In this document: positions 51,996-61,052 of the stretch, in pieces | Layout of the letters: each line of letters starts with the position of its first letter | Numbering within the stretch: the stretch's first letter is position 1 | Assembly (NCBI RefSeq): GCF_001753165.1 | Contig: NZ_CP017448.1 | Coordinates: 2,731,183-2,795,182, forward strand | Length of the DNA: 64,000 bases | Direction: 5' to 3' | Source: Acidihalobacter aeolianus | Lineage (GTDB): Bacteria; Pseudomonadota; Gammaproteobacteria; DSM-5130; Acidihalobacteraceae | Made by a program: the position numbers and the translations under genes | The notes under the pieces: generated by a model | Database searches by the model: none | The model's input: only the letters and a program-made list of their open reading frames with translations | What the model was told of the DNA's origin: nothing

Positions 51996-53773
51996 TGCTC
52001 TGGCCCTGGCAGAAACCCTCCAAGCCTTCCCCGCGTGCGGACCGAATCCAGATCGGCGGCGTCCCGGTGCCGCCGAGTTTGGAAGCCCTCCACTTCCTGA
52101 TCGCCGGAAGCACAGGCACGGGCAAAAGCCAGGCGATCTCGGCGAACCTCGACATTATAAGAGGGCGCGGCGACCGCGTGATCATGGCTGACCCCGGCGG
52201 GCAATATATGGCCCGCTGGTGGCAGCCCGGCGACACCATTTTGGCCCCCCTTGATGCGCGGTCAGTGCGGTGGTCGCCGTTCTCGGAAATGCGCGGTCAG
52301 GCAGACGCCGACCGCGTGGCGAAGTCGATCATCCCGGATGTGGAAGGCGGTGGCGACGCGGCCGAGTGGGCGAGGCATAGCCAGGGCTTGGTTGGTGCCG
52401 TCCTTGAGCGGCTATTGGAAAGCGGAGGCGCGACAAATGAGCGATTCGTGAAGCTTCTGACGGTCGCCAAAAGCGGCGAAATCGAAGCGATCGTCGAAGG
52501 CCTGCCCGCGCAGACGCTGTTTGACACGGGGGCGGCGAAGATGCTTTCAAGCGTGCGCGGCATCATCGGGTCGGCACTCCCCGCGTACCGCTTTCTGCCC
52601 CCCGATGCGGGCGCAGATGCGTGGTCGATTCGGCGATGGATAGAAGGCGGCTCGGGCTGGCTGTGGCTGCCCTACCGCGACTCGCAACGCGCGGCAATGG
52701 CGCCACTGATAAGCGCGTGGCTCGGCGAAGTGGTGTCGGCCATCCTTGATCTGGAACCGAGCCGTGAACGGCGAATCTGGCTGGTGCTGGACGAGGTCGC
52801 GCTTTTGGGCAAAGTGCAGGCCTTGAGCGACGCCCTGACGAACGGGCGAAAATACGGATTGCGTGCGGTTTTGGGCCTGCAAAGCGTGGCCCAACTTCGG
52901 CAGGCGTACGGCAGGGAAGGAGCGACCGTCCTGCTGTCGTGTCTGTCCTCTCAACTGATTTTAAGGTCGCCTGATCCCGAGACGGCCGACACGATGAGCC
53001 GCGCCCTTGGCGAGCATCAGATCTCGCGAGAGCACTCAAGCCACGGGCCTAGTGGGTCGAGCACATCAGAGCATGTGGTGATCGAGCGCGCCGTGCTGCC
53101 GAGTGAACTGCAATGCCTGCCTGATCGGGTGGGGTATTTGAAACTGGCGGGTGATTATCCACTGGCAAAAGTGTCGATTGGTATCACTCACAAAGAGCCT
53201 GCTGTGCCCTCATTCATCCCCCGCGACTCATCTCCGAAATCGCCGTCGCCGGTGGTGAAGGAAGCGCCCCCGCCGACCGTCGAAGGCGACGAAAAGATCG
53301 TCGCGCCCGTGCTGAGTCTGGAACTGGTGCCATCGACATGTGCCGGCGAAAACCTGCGCGGCCTTCTGACTGCAAACGACTGGCAAAAACTCCAAAAGCG
53401 AACCGCCGCCGAAGCTGGCGGCGTGTGCGAAATCTGTGGTGGCACGGGCGACAAGTGGCCGGTGGAAACGCATGAGGTGTGGGGCTACGACGACGATGCG
53501 CGCGTGCAAAAACTCGAGCGCCTGCAAGCGCTTTGCCCCTTGTGCCATTCGACCAAACACGTCGGCCATGCCGCGCAGAAAGGACGCGAGCAGGAAGCCA
53601 TGAAGCGACTGGCTGAACTGAATCAGTGGGACGCAGAAACCGCACGGAAGTATGTCGATCAGGAGATGAAGATTTGCCGCGAAAGATCACGGCATCAATG
53701 GGTGCAGGACCTAGCTGTCCTCACCGAGAAGTACGACCTGAAAATCCCCCGAAAGGAGAATGAAGATGACTGA
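51995..53773 (+). CDS. TraD/TrwB-type coupling ATPase fused to an HNH domain
   Basis: A 592-residue conjugation coupling ATPase. Walker A GSTGTGKS is at 38-45; IMADPGGQYMARWW (63-76) and Walker B LVLDE at 263-267, then GRKYGLRAVLGLQSVAQL, are family motifs. The usual N-terminal membrane helices are absent. After a proline-rich linker (410-430) a C-terminal HNH/zinc domain follows: CEICGG (Cys478, Cys481), ETHEVW (His493) and CPLCHSTKH (Cys514, Cys517, His518, His522). The ATPase would bring the relaxase-DNA complex to a secretion channel. The HNH domain is unusual in this family. It overlaps both neighbours. Confidence 0.88.
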   Translation: MLWPWQKPSKPSPRADRIQIGGVPVPPSLEALHFLIAGSTGTGKSQAISANLDIIRGRGDRVIMADPGGQYMARWWQPGDTILAPLDARSVRWSPFSEMRGQADADRVAKSIIPDVEGGGDAAEWARHSQGLVGAVLERLLESGGATNERFVKLLTVAKSGEIEAIVEGLPAQTLFDTGAAKMLSSVRGIIGSALPAYRFLPPDAGADAWSIRRWIEGGSGWLWLPYRDSQRAAMAPLISAWLGEVVSAILDLEPSRERRIWLVLDEVALLGKVQALSDALTNGRKYGLRAVLGLQSVAQLRQAYGREGATVLLSCLSSQLILRSPDPETADTMSRALGEHQISREHSSHGPSGSSTSEHVVIERAVLPSELQCLPDRVGYLKLAGDYPLAKVSIGITHKEPAVPSFIPRDSSPKSPSPVVKEAPPPTVEGDEKIVAPVLSLELVPSTCAGENLRGLLTANDWQKLQKRTAAEAGGVCEICGGTGDKWPVETHEVWGYDDDARVQKLERLQALCPLCHSTKHVGHAAQKGREQEAMKRLAELNQWDAETARKYVDQEMKICRERSRHQWVQDLAVLTEKYDLKIPRKENEDD

Positions 53774-54209
53774 ATGGAACGACGGAAACACACCCGAAAC
53801 CGGCGATGAGAATTTCTGGTATGCGCTTACCCAGGTGCCGCCTGAGCAGCGCGAAAATTGGGACCCGAAGATCAGAATGAGCGTCGAGGGTCTTGAGGCG
53901 CAGATGGCGAAACAGGCGGCGGATGCCGAGCGCGACGAAGCGCCCGCACCCGCGAATGTGATTGCGGCTCGCGAGCTAATGGCGGGTGTGGAACTGGACC
54001 ATTTCTACGTCCATCGACTGGTGGAAAGAGTGCTGTCCAGGTGCGTCGATCATGCGACAGCGATCGACGGGTTTTGGACCAAGGAGCGTGCGCAGGAAGT
54101 GTTGAGTCCGGTGATTCGTGACGCGGACATTGAGGCCGAAATTCGGGAAGTTTTTCGTGGTCTCGTGCTTCAAATCCTGTTCGTGATCAACCATGAACCG
54201 CAGCACTGA
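53766..54209 (+). CDS. Hypothetical mobilization-region protein
   Basis: A 147-residue acidic soluble protein I do not recognise. It is mostly helical (VEGLEAQMAKQAADAERDEA, LDHFYVHRLVERVLSRCVDHA). AAAGGAG favours the ATG at 53766 over 53760. It overlaps the coupling-ATPase gene by 8 bp, so it belongs to the same operon, and is its last gene. Confidence 0.7.
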   Translation: MTEWNDGNTPETGDENFWYALTQVPPEQRENWDPKIRMSVEGLEAQMAKQAADAERDEAPAPANVIAARELMAGVELDHFYVHRLVERVLSRCVDHATAIDGFWTKERAQEVLSPVIRDADIEAEIREVFRGLVLQILFVINHEPQH

Positions 54210-54416
54210 AACTCAAACCAAAACCCCGAAATTCGGGTCGGAAAACCCGGCCGCTGGCGCGGCCGAGTTTTCCTCACACCCCTGCACCATGGGTGCAAAC
54301 ACCGCAACCCCCAAACCCAAGCGGGGCGCGGCCTGTAGGTGTATACACCCTGTAAACAGGTTTTGGGCGTTTCGGCTATAACTCATTGATTTTACTTAAG
54401 AAAAGGTGTTTACACA
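54210..54416. promoter_or_regulatory. Control region of relaxase operon; candidate oriT
   Basis: A 207-bp non-coding stretch. A dyad TGCACC-ATG-GGTGCA lies at 54283-54297. GGTGTATACACC (54338-54349), CCTGTAAACAGG (54349-54360) and GGTGTTTACAC (54405-54415) are related palindromes, the last just before the TraC-like ATG. Such repeated operators suggest autoregulation by the RHH protein encoded downstream. The place between coupling and relaxase operons also suits an oriT, but no known nic site was recognised. Confidence 0.55.
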
Positions 54417-54719
54417 ATGAACGACAAGACGATGAGCAAATCTGAACGAATCCTTGCGCAGATCGAGGAACTGAAAAAGGCGGCGGCGGAGGCGAAGAAA
54501 CGCGAGCGAGAGCAGCAAAAACGCCAGATCACTAAAGCGGCAGTTCGGGCCGGAGTCGATCGTCTCGGCCTCTCTCAAGAAGCTCTTGAAAATGAGTTTA
54601 GGGCGATGGTCGAACGGTTGAACCCCGCTTGCATAAATGAAAAACGGGGAGAAGATCGTGTCAAGCCAATTGTTGAGGATGTGACCCATGGCGAGCAAGA
54701 CGATCTCGACTCGATTTGA
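54417..54719 (+). CDS. TraC-like relaxosome accessory protein
   Basis: A 100-residue basic protein: a coiled-coil N-terminus (ILAQIEELKKAAAEAKKRER) followed by ITKAAVRAGVDRLGLSQEALENEFRAMVERL. That order resembles the TraC/MobC-type proteins of agrobacterial and IncP mobilization systems. It is the first gene of the relaxase operon and overlaps the RHH gene by 32 bp. Assignment is by pattern only. Confidence 0.6.
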   Translation: MNDKTMSKSERILAQIEELKKAAAEAKKREREQQKRQITKAAVRAGVDRLGLSQEALENEFRAMVERLNPACINEKRGEDRVKPIVEDVTHGEQDDLDSI

Positions 54720-55104
54720 CGCCGCTGCGCTGGCCGCGCTGCGCAAGTTTCCGGGTAACACGGACTCAGAGCGAGTGCGGTCAGCGGTCATGCGCGGCAC
54801 GATCATCGACGAGTTTTCGCGCTCTATTGCGGCGCAACTCGAAGCCCATCGCCGGGGCATCGATATGATGCTCAAGGAGACAATGACCGACTCGGTTGAC
54901 GCGGTACGCGACGCTGAGCGCGAGATTCTTTCTGCCCTGCAAAGCCTGTCGCCTGACGAAGCAGTGGCTAAAAAGATCGCTGGCAGCCTAAGCCGGATGA
55001 TCGCTCATGGCATCGTGCCGCTGGCGGATATGGGGCGGCGGGAGCCGCTGATGCGAGAGGTCCGTGCGTTGGTGCATGCAAGCGGCGAGCTGGACGAGGA
55101 ATGA
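54688..55104 (+). CDS. Ribbon-helix-helix relaxosome protein (TrwA-like)
   Basis: A 138-residue protein. The N-terminus ISTRFDAAALAALRKFPGNTDSERVRSAVMRG fits a ribbon-helix-helix DNA-binding unit; the rest is helical. In TrwA/TraM-type proteins this unit binds oriT and represses its own operon, which suits the palindromes at 54338-54415. It ends 4 bp before the relaxase start. Confidence 0.62.
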   Translation: MASKTISTRFDAAALAALRKFPGNTDSERVRSAVMRGTIIDEFSRSIAAQLEAHRRGIDMMLKETMTDSVDAVRDAEREILSALQSLSPDEAVAKKIAGSLSRMIAHGIVPLADMGRREPLMREVRALVHASGELDEE

Positions 55105-55108
55105 TCGG

Positions 55109-58100
55109 ATGATGAGCATATCCGCCCGCGGCGCGGGCACCGCCAAGAGCTACTACACCCACCTTCAATCCGACGCCCACCGCGCAGGCGGCGAGGCCGA
55201 GCGCGAGGATTATTACTCGCGGGAGGGTGATGGTGAATGGTTTGGATCCGGCGCGGAATCGCTCGGCCTCGTGGGTGCTGTCTCCGCGCAGGATTTTCAT
55301 TCTCTGGCCGATGGTTTTCATCCTCAGACTCAAGAGGCCCTGGCGCAGAACTCAGGTGCCAAGGATCGCGTCGCGCTGTACGACTGTACCTTCTCAGCGC
55401 CCAAGTCCGTATCAAACGTGTGGGCCGTGGGCGACGAAGAAACGCGCCAAGCGGTGGAAAAAGCGCACGCAGAAGCGGTCAAGGAAACGCTTCTTGAAAT
55501 GCAGGAGCGATTTATTTCTACCCGCAGGGGCGCAGGCGGCGCGGATCATGAAAAAGTCGGCATGGTCGCCGCCCTTTGGCAGCACGGAACGAGTCGCGAA
55601 CTGGATGAGGATCTGCACACGCATTCTACGATCATGAATGTCGCTCCGCGCTCGGATGGAAGCTTTGGATCGATCGATGGCCGCGACCTGTACGCCCATC
55701 AGAAGATCCTCGGGGCGGCGTACCGCGTTCACTTAGATCAAAAATTACGCCAGGCCGGGTTCGCCACCGAGCGCGATGGCGAGTCGTTCCGCATCAAAGC
55801 CGTCCCCCAGTCGCTTGAGAAAGCGTCAAGCACCCGGCGCGAACAGATCCTTGAGGCGATGGCCGAGCGGGGCACGGCGGGCGCCAAGGCCGCGCAGGCG
55901 GCGGCGCTGGATACCCGCCCCGCGAAAGATCACGACGTGGACATAGAAAGCTTGCGCGAACGCTGGCGCGAACGCGCGGCAGAGCACGCCTTCGACGTGG
56001 AGAAAGCCCGCGGCGCTGGTGAGTCGATCCCCGCAGAAGAGCGGCGGGCGAGCATCGAACTGGTGCAGGAGATCGTCACGCAGAATCGCGCCGTGTTTTC
56101 TGCCAAGGATCTGGAATACGCGGCGCTTGTCGCCGCTCAGGGGATGGGCCGTGGGCGAGAGGATGCGGCTGATTTGTATCGCGACACGCTGGCCGAATGC
56201 GTGACTCTCAAGGCGCTCGACGGCGGCGTCCGCTATTCCACCCCCGAACTCGTCCAGAAAGAGCGCGACACGCTGGCCGCAGCGCAGGCGGGTAGGCTCA
56301 AAGATGCCTGGTCGTTATCCCCGGAGCAGGTCGCCCAGGCACGAGCCAAGGTCGAGGATGCGGCTGGGCACAAGTTGTCTCATGAACAGGCAAAGGCGCT
56401 CGAAGGCATGACCCAGGAGCGTGGGCAGATCAAGGTTCTCGTAGGGGATGCCGGCACAGGCAAAAGCACCACCATGAGCGCTGTCAGGCAGGCGTATGAG
56501 GACGCTGGATACACGGTCCTTGGTGTCGCCCCACAGGGTAAGCAGGCGGCTGATCTCGGGGCGAGCGCGGGCATTGAGGACGCCAAAACGATCCACCGAC
56601 TGCTGGCCGAAGTCGAGCGCGGGCAGACCCGGCTAGACGAGCGCACGGTGATCGTCGCTGACGAAATGGGCAAGACAGACAGCCGCCTGATGCATGACCT
56701 GGTGCAGGCGGCGGAGGCCGGCGGGGCGAAGATCATCATGCTCGGCGATCACAAGCAGATGCAGCCGGTTGGTCCTGGCGCCATGTTCAGGCATCTGGCG
56801 GACGTCGAGCGCGGCGTCGGGCATGTCAGGCTGGAAGAAATCCATCGCCAGCGCGCCGCAGGCGACCGCCAGGCGGTGCGCGCGATGAGCCGCGGCGAGT
56901 CGGCAGCGGCCATGCTGCACTACATCGACCAGGGCCAGGTAGCTGTTGAGAAAAATCACCGTGCAGCCGTCAATGAGATCGCGCAGCGATGGGTTCATGC
57001 CGCGGCCGAGGTCGGCGCGGAAAAAACGCTCGCGCTGGCGTCTACCAACCAACGTGTGAACGATATCAACGCGGCGATCCGCGCTGACCTCAAGAAAAAC
57101 GGAGAATTGCAAAACGGCGTGGTGTTTGAGTCTGTTCGAGAGCTTGGCATTGACCCGGAGACCAAGCAGATGCGAACCACTACGGAGCGAACTGAGTTCG
57201 CCCCCGGCGACCGTGTTTTGTTCGCCGGCACGAACGATTACAAGGCGGATCTCAGGCGCGGCGACCTGGGCACCGTGGTGGGCGTGGACGAGCGGGGCGT
57301 GGCGGTGCGGCTGGATCGAGATGAAAGCGTGAAGCTGATCGATCCGGAGAAGCAGGATCTGCGCCATGGCTACGCGATCACTGCGGATCGGTCGCAGGGC
57401 GCGACCGTGGAACGGGTGGTGGGCTATGCCACCAGCGACAGCATGCACCGGGAAATGGCCTACGTCATGGGATCAAGGGCAAAAGATGGCACCGAATGGG
57501 TGACCACGGAAGCGCAGACCAAAAAGATCGAGGACAAGATACCGCCGACCGAGAAAATGCTATCGCTGGCGGACGATCTAGCCGCTCGTGGCGAAGCGCC
57601 TGCGCTGACCGACGAGCAGCGCGGCAGCTTCTCCGGCGTGCGCGACCATCTGGATCAGTATTCTCATCGCGAGATCGGGCGCGAGGGCGGCCCACAGAAA
57701 GATGCAGCCGACGAGCGGCTTGAGCAGTTCCGCGACGTGGTAGAGGCAATGAGCGTCAGTCGCCAGAAAGAAAGCACGCTGGACTATCAGGTGCACGGCA
57801 TCGACCAGGTGCACGGCATCGACGGCAAAGCGATGGATCATGCCCCCGAGCCGGAGCCCGCCAATGATCGTGAACGCTCAGACACCCATGAGCGGGATGA
57901 GGCGCGCCCCCATGAGCGCGCGGCGGATGGTTGGGACGAGAAAGCGATCAACGCGGGCGCGGAGATTGAAGCGCGGCGAGAGGATAAGGCGGCGGAACGC
58001 GCCGCCGTCGAGTGTTTGAAAGACTATCAGGCGGCTGCCGACCTGCATCGACAGGGGCGATATCTGGATCGCCAGGCAGACCGCGAGCCGGATCGCGAAC

Positions 58101-58567
58101 GCGCCGCCGACCTCAAAGACGCCGCCCGCGCCGCCCATGCACAGGCAGAGGGTATTCGCCAGCACACCGATATGAAACGCGACGGCCTGCCAGATGAGTA
58201 CCGGCAGGCGGTAAAGGACGCGGAGAAGGAAGCCCGCAGGGAAGAGAAAGAGGCGGTAAAGCAGGAGGATCGTGCCTCGAAGCACTACCAGCGGGCGGCA
58301 GAACACGCGGCGAAAGCGAACGACTGGCGCGAATCACTCCCATCTCAGGCGATGAATGCGGCGGAGGCGAAGCTCGAACGCTGGATGGCCGAGCGCGCTG
58401 CGGGCGCAGCCAAGGATGGGATGGCCGACGCCCGCGCCGCGCGCAGGGATGGTATCGAGGACGTGCGGCAGGCAACACGGGATCGGGCGCAGGAACGTCA
58501 GGCGGCCAGGGAAGCGGACCGCGAGCGCGGCCGCGAACACGAACAGGAAAGATCACGCGAGAGGTAA
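55109..58567 (+). CDS. MobF-family relaxase-helicase (TrwC/TraI-like)
   Basis: A 1,152-residue conjugative relaxase. Catalytic tyrosines lie in the N-terminus (SYYTHLQSD, REDYYSREG); the metal-binding three-histidine motif is in WQHGTSRELDEDLHTHSTIMN. A superfamily 1 helicase follows with Walker A VGDAGTGKSTTMSAVRQ, VIVADEMGKTDS and TADRSQGATVERVVGY. The last 350 residues are a charged coiled coil with a repeated VHGIDQ unit. It nicks oriT and is carried with the strand to the recipient. Two tandem ATGs (55109, 55112) follow GAGGA. Confidence 0.93.
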   Translation: MMSISARGAGTAKSYYTHLQSDAHRAGGEAEREDYYSREGDGEWFGSGAESLGLVGAVSAQDFHSLADGFHPQTQEALAQNSGAKDRVALYDCTFSAPKSVSNVWAVGDEETRQAVEKAHAEAVKETLLEMQERFISTRRGAGGADHEKVGMVAALWQHGTSRELDEDLHTHSTIMNVAPRSDGSFGSIDGRDLYAHQKILGAAYRVHLDQKLRQAGFATERDGESFRIKAVPQSLEKASSTRREQILEAMAERGTAGAKAAQAAALDTRPAKDHDVDIESLRERWRERAAEHAFDVEKARGAGESIPAEERRASIELVQEIVTQNRAVFSAKDLEYAALVAAQGMGRGREDAADLYRDTLAECVTLKALDGGVRYSTPELVQKERDTLAAAQAGRLKDAWSLSPEQVAQARAKVEDAAGHKLSHEQAKALEGMTQERGQIKVLVGDAGTGKSTTMSAVRQAYEDAGYTVLGVAPQGKQAADLGASAGIEDAKTIHRLLAEVERGQTRLDERTVIVADEMGKTDSRLMHDLVQAAEAGGAKIIMLGDHKQMQPVGPGAMFRHLADVERGVGHVRLEEIHRQRAAGDRQAVRAMSRGESAAAMLHYIDQGQVAVEKNHRAAVNEIAQRWVHAAAEVGAEKTLALASTNQRVNDINAAIRADLKKNGELQNGVVFESVRELGIDPETKQMRTTTERTEFAPGDRVLFAGTNDYKADLRRGDLGTVVGVDERGVAVRLDRDESVKLIDPEKQDLRHGYAITADRSQGATVERVVGYATSDSMHREMAYVMGSRAKDGTEWVTTEAQTKKIEDKIPPTEKMLSLADDLAARGEAPALTDEQRGSFSGVRDHLDQYSHREIGREGGPQKDAADERLEQFRDVVEAMSVSRQKESTLDYQVHGIDQVHGIDGKAMDHAPEPEPANDRERSDTHERDEARPHERAADGWDEKAINAGAEIEARREDKAAERAAVECLKDYQAAADLHRQGRYLDRQADREPDRERAADLKDAARAAHAQAEGIRQHTDMKRDGLPDEYRQAVKDAEKEARREEKEAVKQEDRASKHYQRAAEHAAKANDWRESLPSQAMNAAEAKLERWMAERAAGAAKDGMADARAARRDGIEDVRQATRDRAQERQAAREADRERGREHEQERSRER

Positions 58568-58572
58568 CCAGG

Positions 58573-58773
58573 ATGAACGAGGAAAAACCCAATCAACAGG
58601 TCGATCACAAAATGGACGAACGTCTGCAGCCCAAAGACCCTGCATGGATGAAGCCCAAGGCCCCCGAGCCCCCGGCCGGGGCGAAGCAGGCAGACACCAT
58701 CAGCCATGCGGTCGGGCACCATGACCCGTCTGCTGGGCGTGCCATGGATCGCGATCTGGACTTTGAGCCGTAG
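58573..58773 (+). CDS. Small hydrophilic protein after relaxase
   Basis: A 66-residue, proline-rich hydrophilic protein of unknown function (LQPKDPAWMKPKAPEPPAGAK). It begins 5 bp after the relaxase stop with CCAGG upstream and is part of the same operon. It may be intrinsically disordered. Confidence 0.55.
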   Translation: MNEEKPNQQVDHKMDERLQPKDPAWMKPKAPEPPAGAKQADTISHAVGHHDPSAGRAMDRDLDFEP

Positions 58774-58775
58774 CC

Positions 58776-59003
58776 ATGGGCGCAGGACTGATACTCGACC
58801 TGATCCGCGGGTTCGCTTGGGGGCTTGGGTTCGCTGTTGCCCGCGTGCTATGGCTGCCCATTCTGATCGCCCTGCTCGGCCTGGGCGGCTGGGCCTGGGG
58901 GTGGGCGGCAATTCATCATCTGCCATTTGTTATGGGCGCCAGGCACGTCGCTGGATGGGTGGATCATGCCGGCGCCGGTCTTGTCCGCGCCAGATGGAGA
59001 TAA
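58776..59003 (+). CDS. Small membrane protein after relaxase
   Basis: A 75-residue protein with two hydrophobic stretches (about 11-27 and 28-45), rich in Gly and Trp (LGLGGWAWGWAAIHHL). Function unknown. It begins 2 bp after the previous stop and ends 4 bp before the next gene, so it is co-transcribed. Confidence 0.6.
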   Translation: MGAGLILDLIRGFAWGLGFAVARVLWLPILIALLGLGGWAWGWAAIHHLPFVMGARHVAGWVDHAGAGLVRARWR

Positions 59004-59007
59004 ACGG

Positions 59008-59244
59008 ATGAGCGGAAAGACACCCACGATGGGCGACTTGTTCGATGGCGTGGAGGCTGGCGGGCTGTCGCCTGCCCCCGCCGCCGCAGCCAGCGGCCTC
59101 CCGCCCGGCGCGGTGCGCGAACTGGTCATGGCGGAACTGGCGCGGCCCGCGCCGCGCGCCGGGTACATACGCGGTCTCGCGATACCAGAGCGGGATCCCC
59201 GTGCGCACGCGCGATTGATGGAACTTGCCCGCAGCCTGGATTAA
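59008..59244 (+). CDS. Small hypothetical protein, end of relaxase operon
   Basis: A 78-residue Ala/Pro-rich protein with VRELVMAELARPAPRAGYIRGLAIPERDP and an end HARLMELARSLD. Family unknown. Its last codons (ending LARSLD-stop) lie within a 58-bp sequence that is repeated at 63741, where they exist as an orphan fragment. Confidence 0.6.
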   Translation: MSGKTPTMGDLFDGVEAGGLSPAPAAAASGLPPGAVRELVMAELARPAPRAGYIRGLAIPERDPRAHARLMELARSLD

Positions 59245-59282
59245 TATGACGCCCGGAGCGTCATATAAAATCCGATCATGAC
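59225..59282. repeat. 58-bp direct repeat, left copy flanking R-M region
   Basis: Matches 63741-63798 except in the four bases at the palindrome centre. It holds the 3' end of the preceding gene, the dyad ATATGACGC...GCGTCATAT, TATAAA and an ATG. Here the ATG opens only nine codons before a stop. Confidence 0.88.
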
Positions 59283-59813
59283 CTTGCCTTGCCACAAGGA
59301 CACGTGACCCGGAAGACGGCACGGGTTTCCATCAACAAGCGGCACGATCAACGAGCGACGCGGCCCGCCGCAACGCCAGTTTTCGCGCGCTACACGGACG
59401 CCGGCGGCGTTCCACGGCCCCGGCCCGGCGCGAGCAGGCCGAGCGCAAAGCGCGCCGAAAATGAGAGTACGATCACAGGCAAACCGACACGAGTCAGACT
59501 GCGCCACCCGATCAACCCGATGAACCAAAATGAGGTACGCCGGAAGCTCAGCAACGCGAGTTCGAACGACCGCAGGGGCGGGCGAGGATAAAGACGAACC
59601 GGCAAAGGTGACGTGGCCGGTTACCTTGCACATGCCTTACGGCGTGAACTCTCCCACGACTAAGCCGGGCTGTAGTCGGGGCTTCAAGCTCTGCGACCGT
59701 GGCCTGCGCGTGCTGCCAGAGGGTCGAGAGCGTGACCGGAGTTCTCGAATGATGTCGTTCAGCTACGACAAAAAGGTGTTAAATTTGGACGAGGAATGCA
59801 GGTGTGAAACAGA
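59283..59813. other. Non-coding or degenerate stretch before the restriction gene
   Basis: About 530 bp. Short open frames exist on both strands, but none has a convincing start, ribosome site or family. It could hold remnants of the gene once driven by the left 58-bp repeat. Confidence 0.4.
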
Positions 59814-61052
59814 TCAAGCGTTCTGCCGCTGTTTCACCATCTGGGTGAAATACTCCACATTCATAAGCCAAGCCTGCTGTGCTACCGAATAGGTTGGATG
59901 CAGATTGCGAGGCAGGACTAGCTGCACCTGTTCAGACTTCATCTCGTCCGTCTGGTTTTCGCTGATGCTGGGTTCTAGCGTCAGTAGGTGTTTGTATGGG
60001 ATTCGGGCAGCCTCGTTGAGGATTTGCCGCCATCTGTCCTTGCAGGTTGATTTCGATGCCAGCATCGTCAGCCTTGCCTGCGGGAAGACAGCATTGTGGT
60101 AGTCGTTGATGCCGGGAAAGATGAAGTCCGGTTTCAGCTTGTTTTCAGTCACGCCGGTTCGCGTGTAGGTTACACCGTGATCAGTGAATACCTGTTCGAG
60201 GTGGTTTTCCAGTGCCGATCCAGCCCGTGATTTTCTGCGTTGAAGGGCGCTCTGAACCAGTTTGATGAAAGGTTCTGTGTCCTCGATGCCGGATTGCGTG
60301 AGGCTGCGCAGCTTTTCACCGAGCAGATGCTTTTCGAGCGTGCGGAACAGGATTTCTTCCCGCTCCATCCATGCTACGAGTGCCGTATCCGGGTCGTCAC
60401 GACTGGAAAGGTCGCGAATTGTACTTCTGGCGTAGGCTGAGAACTCTGCTGTTTTCGGGAAGTTGCCGCCGAATCTTGCCAGCATTTCATCAAGATAGTT
60501 CGGGGCTTCCTCTTCTGGTTCTATTCCGATCTGTTCGAGGATGACCCTTGCGGCAAAGCCGATCCTGTCCTGTTCGGTTTCCAGTTCAGATTTGACAGAG
60601 AAGCCTGGATGCGTAAGGTCGGAAAATCCGAATAGCCACATGAGCTGCCGTTCAATGGTTGTGTCCTTTTCGGCCACGATAGCTAGCAGGTCGCCATCGG
60701 CCCGCCTTGCTATCACCAGCAGGTCGCCTTCTGCCGCGCACTGCGAGACTAGATTGGTCGGGAAATATAGTCGGTATTCCCAGCGCATGACGCCGCGATC
60801 TTCCCTTGCCCTCTGCCGGGCATCGTACCAGGTCAGGAATCCGTCCTCGATGACCGGCTCATCATCCTGGTCGGAGAGATAAAGAAATCTCGCCGCGAAC
60901 CGTACTTTGCCGGATGGTTCACCAAGAATCGAACGCAGGGATTCCACGCCGTTAAACTCGTGTTGGTTCGACCGTATGACATCGGCCTCGACGGCGCTCA
61001 GGTATTTGAGCGCAACACCATCAAAATACTGTGATAGATAGCCCTGCTTCAT
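59814..61052 (-). CDS. EcoRII-like Type IIE restriction endonuclease
   Basis: A 412-residue enzyme. The C-terminal half carries the EcoRII catalytic domain: RKSRAGSALENHLEQVFTDHGV, TENKLKPDFIFPGINDYHNAVFP, TMLASKSTCKDRWRQILNEA and YKHLLTLEPSISENQ. The N-terminal half resembles the effector DNA-binding domain that makes EcoRII need two sites. Expected target is CCWGG, by analogy. Its start overlaps the vsr stop (ATGA), so R, vsr and methylase form one operon. Confidence 0.93.
   Translation of the reverse strand: MKQGYLSQYFDGVALKYLSAVEADVIRSNQHEFNGVESLRSILGEPSGKVRFAARFLYLSDQDDEPVIEDGFLTWYDARQRAREDRGVMRWEYRLYFPTNLVSQCAAEGDLLVIARRADGDLLAIVAEKDTTIERQLMWLFGFSDLTHPGFSVKSELETEQDRIGFAARVILEQIGIEPEEEAPNYLDEMLARFGGNFPKTAEFSAYARSTIRDLSSRDDPDTALVAWMEREEILFRTLEKHLLGEKLRSLTQSGIEDTEPFIKLVQSALQRRKSRAGSALENHLEQVFTDHGVTYTRTGVTENKLKPDFIFPGINDYHNAVFPQARLTMLASKSTCKDRWRQILNEAARIPYKHLLTLEPSISENQTDEMKSEQVQLVLPRNLHPTYSVAQQAWLMNVEYFTQMVKQRQNA

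Noticed and set aside
54210-54416. A known TrwC/TraI-type nic site
   Set aside because: I could not find a convincing match to R388, F or pKM101 nic sequences; only palindromes are visible.
59289-59892. Plus-strand frames of 100 and 120 codons before and into the restriction gene
   Set aside because: TTG or weak starts, low-complexity Arg/Pro/Ala sequence, and the longer one runs antisense to the end of the EcoRII-like gene.
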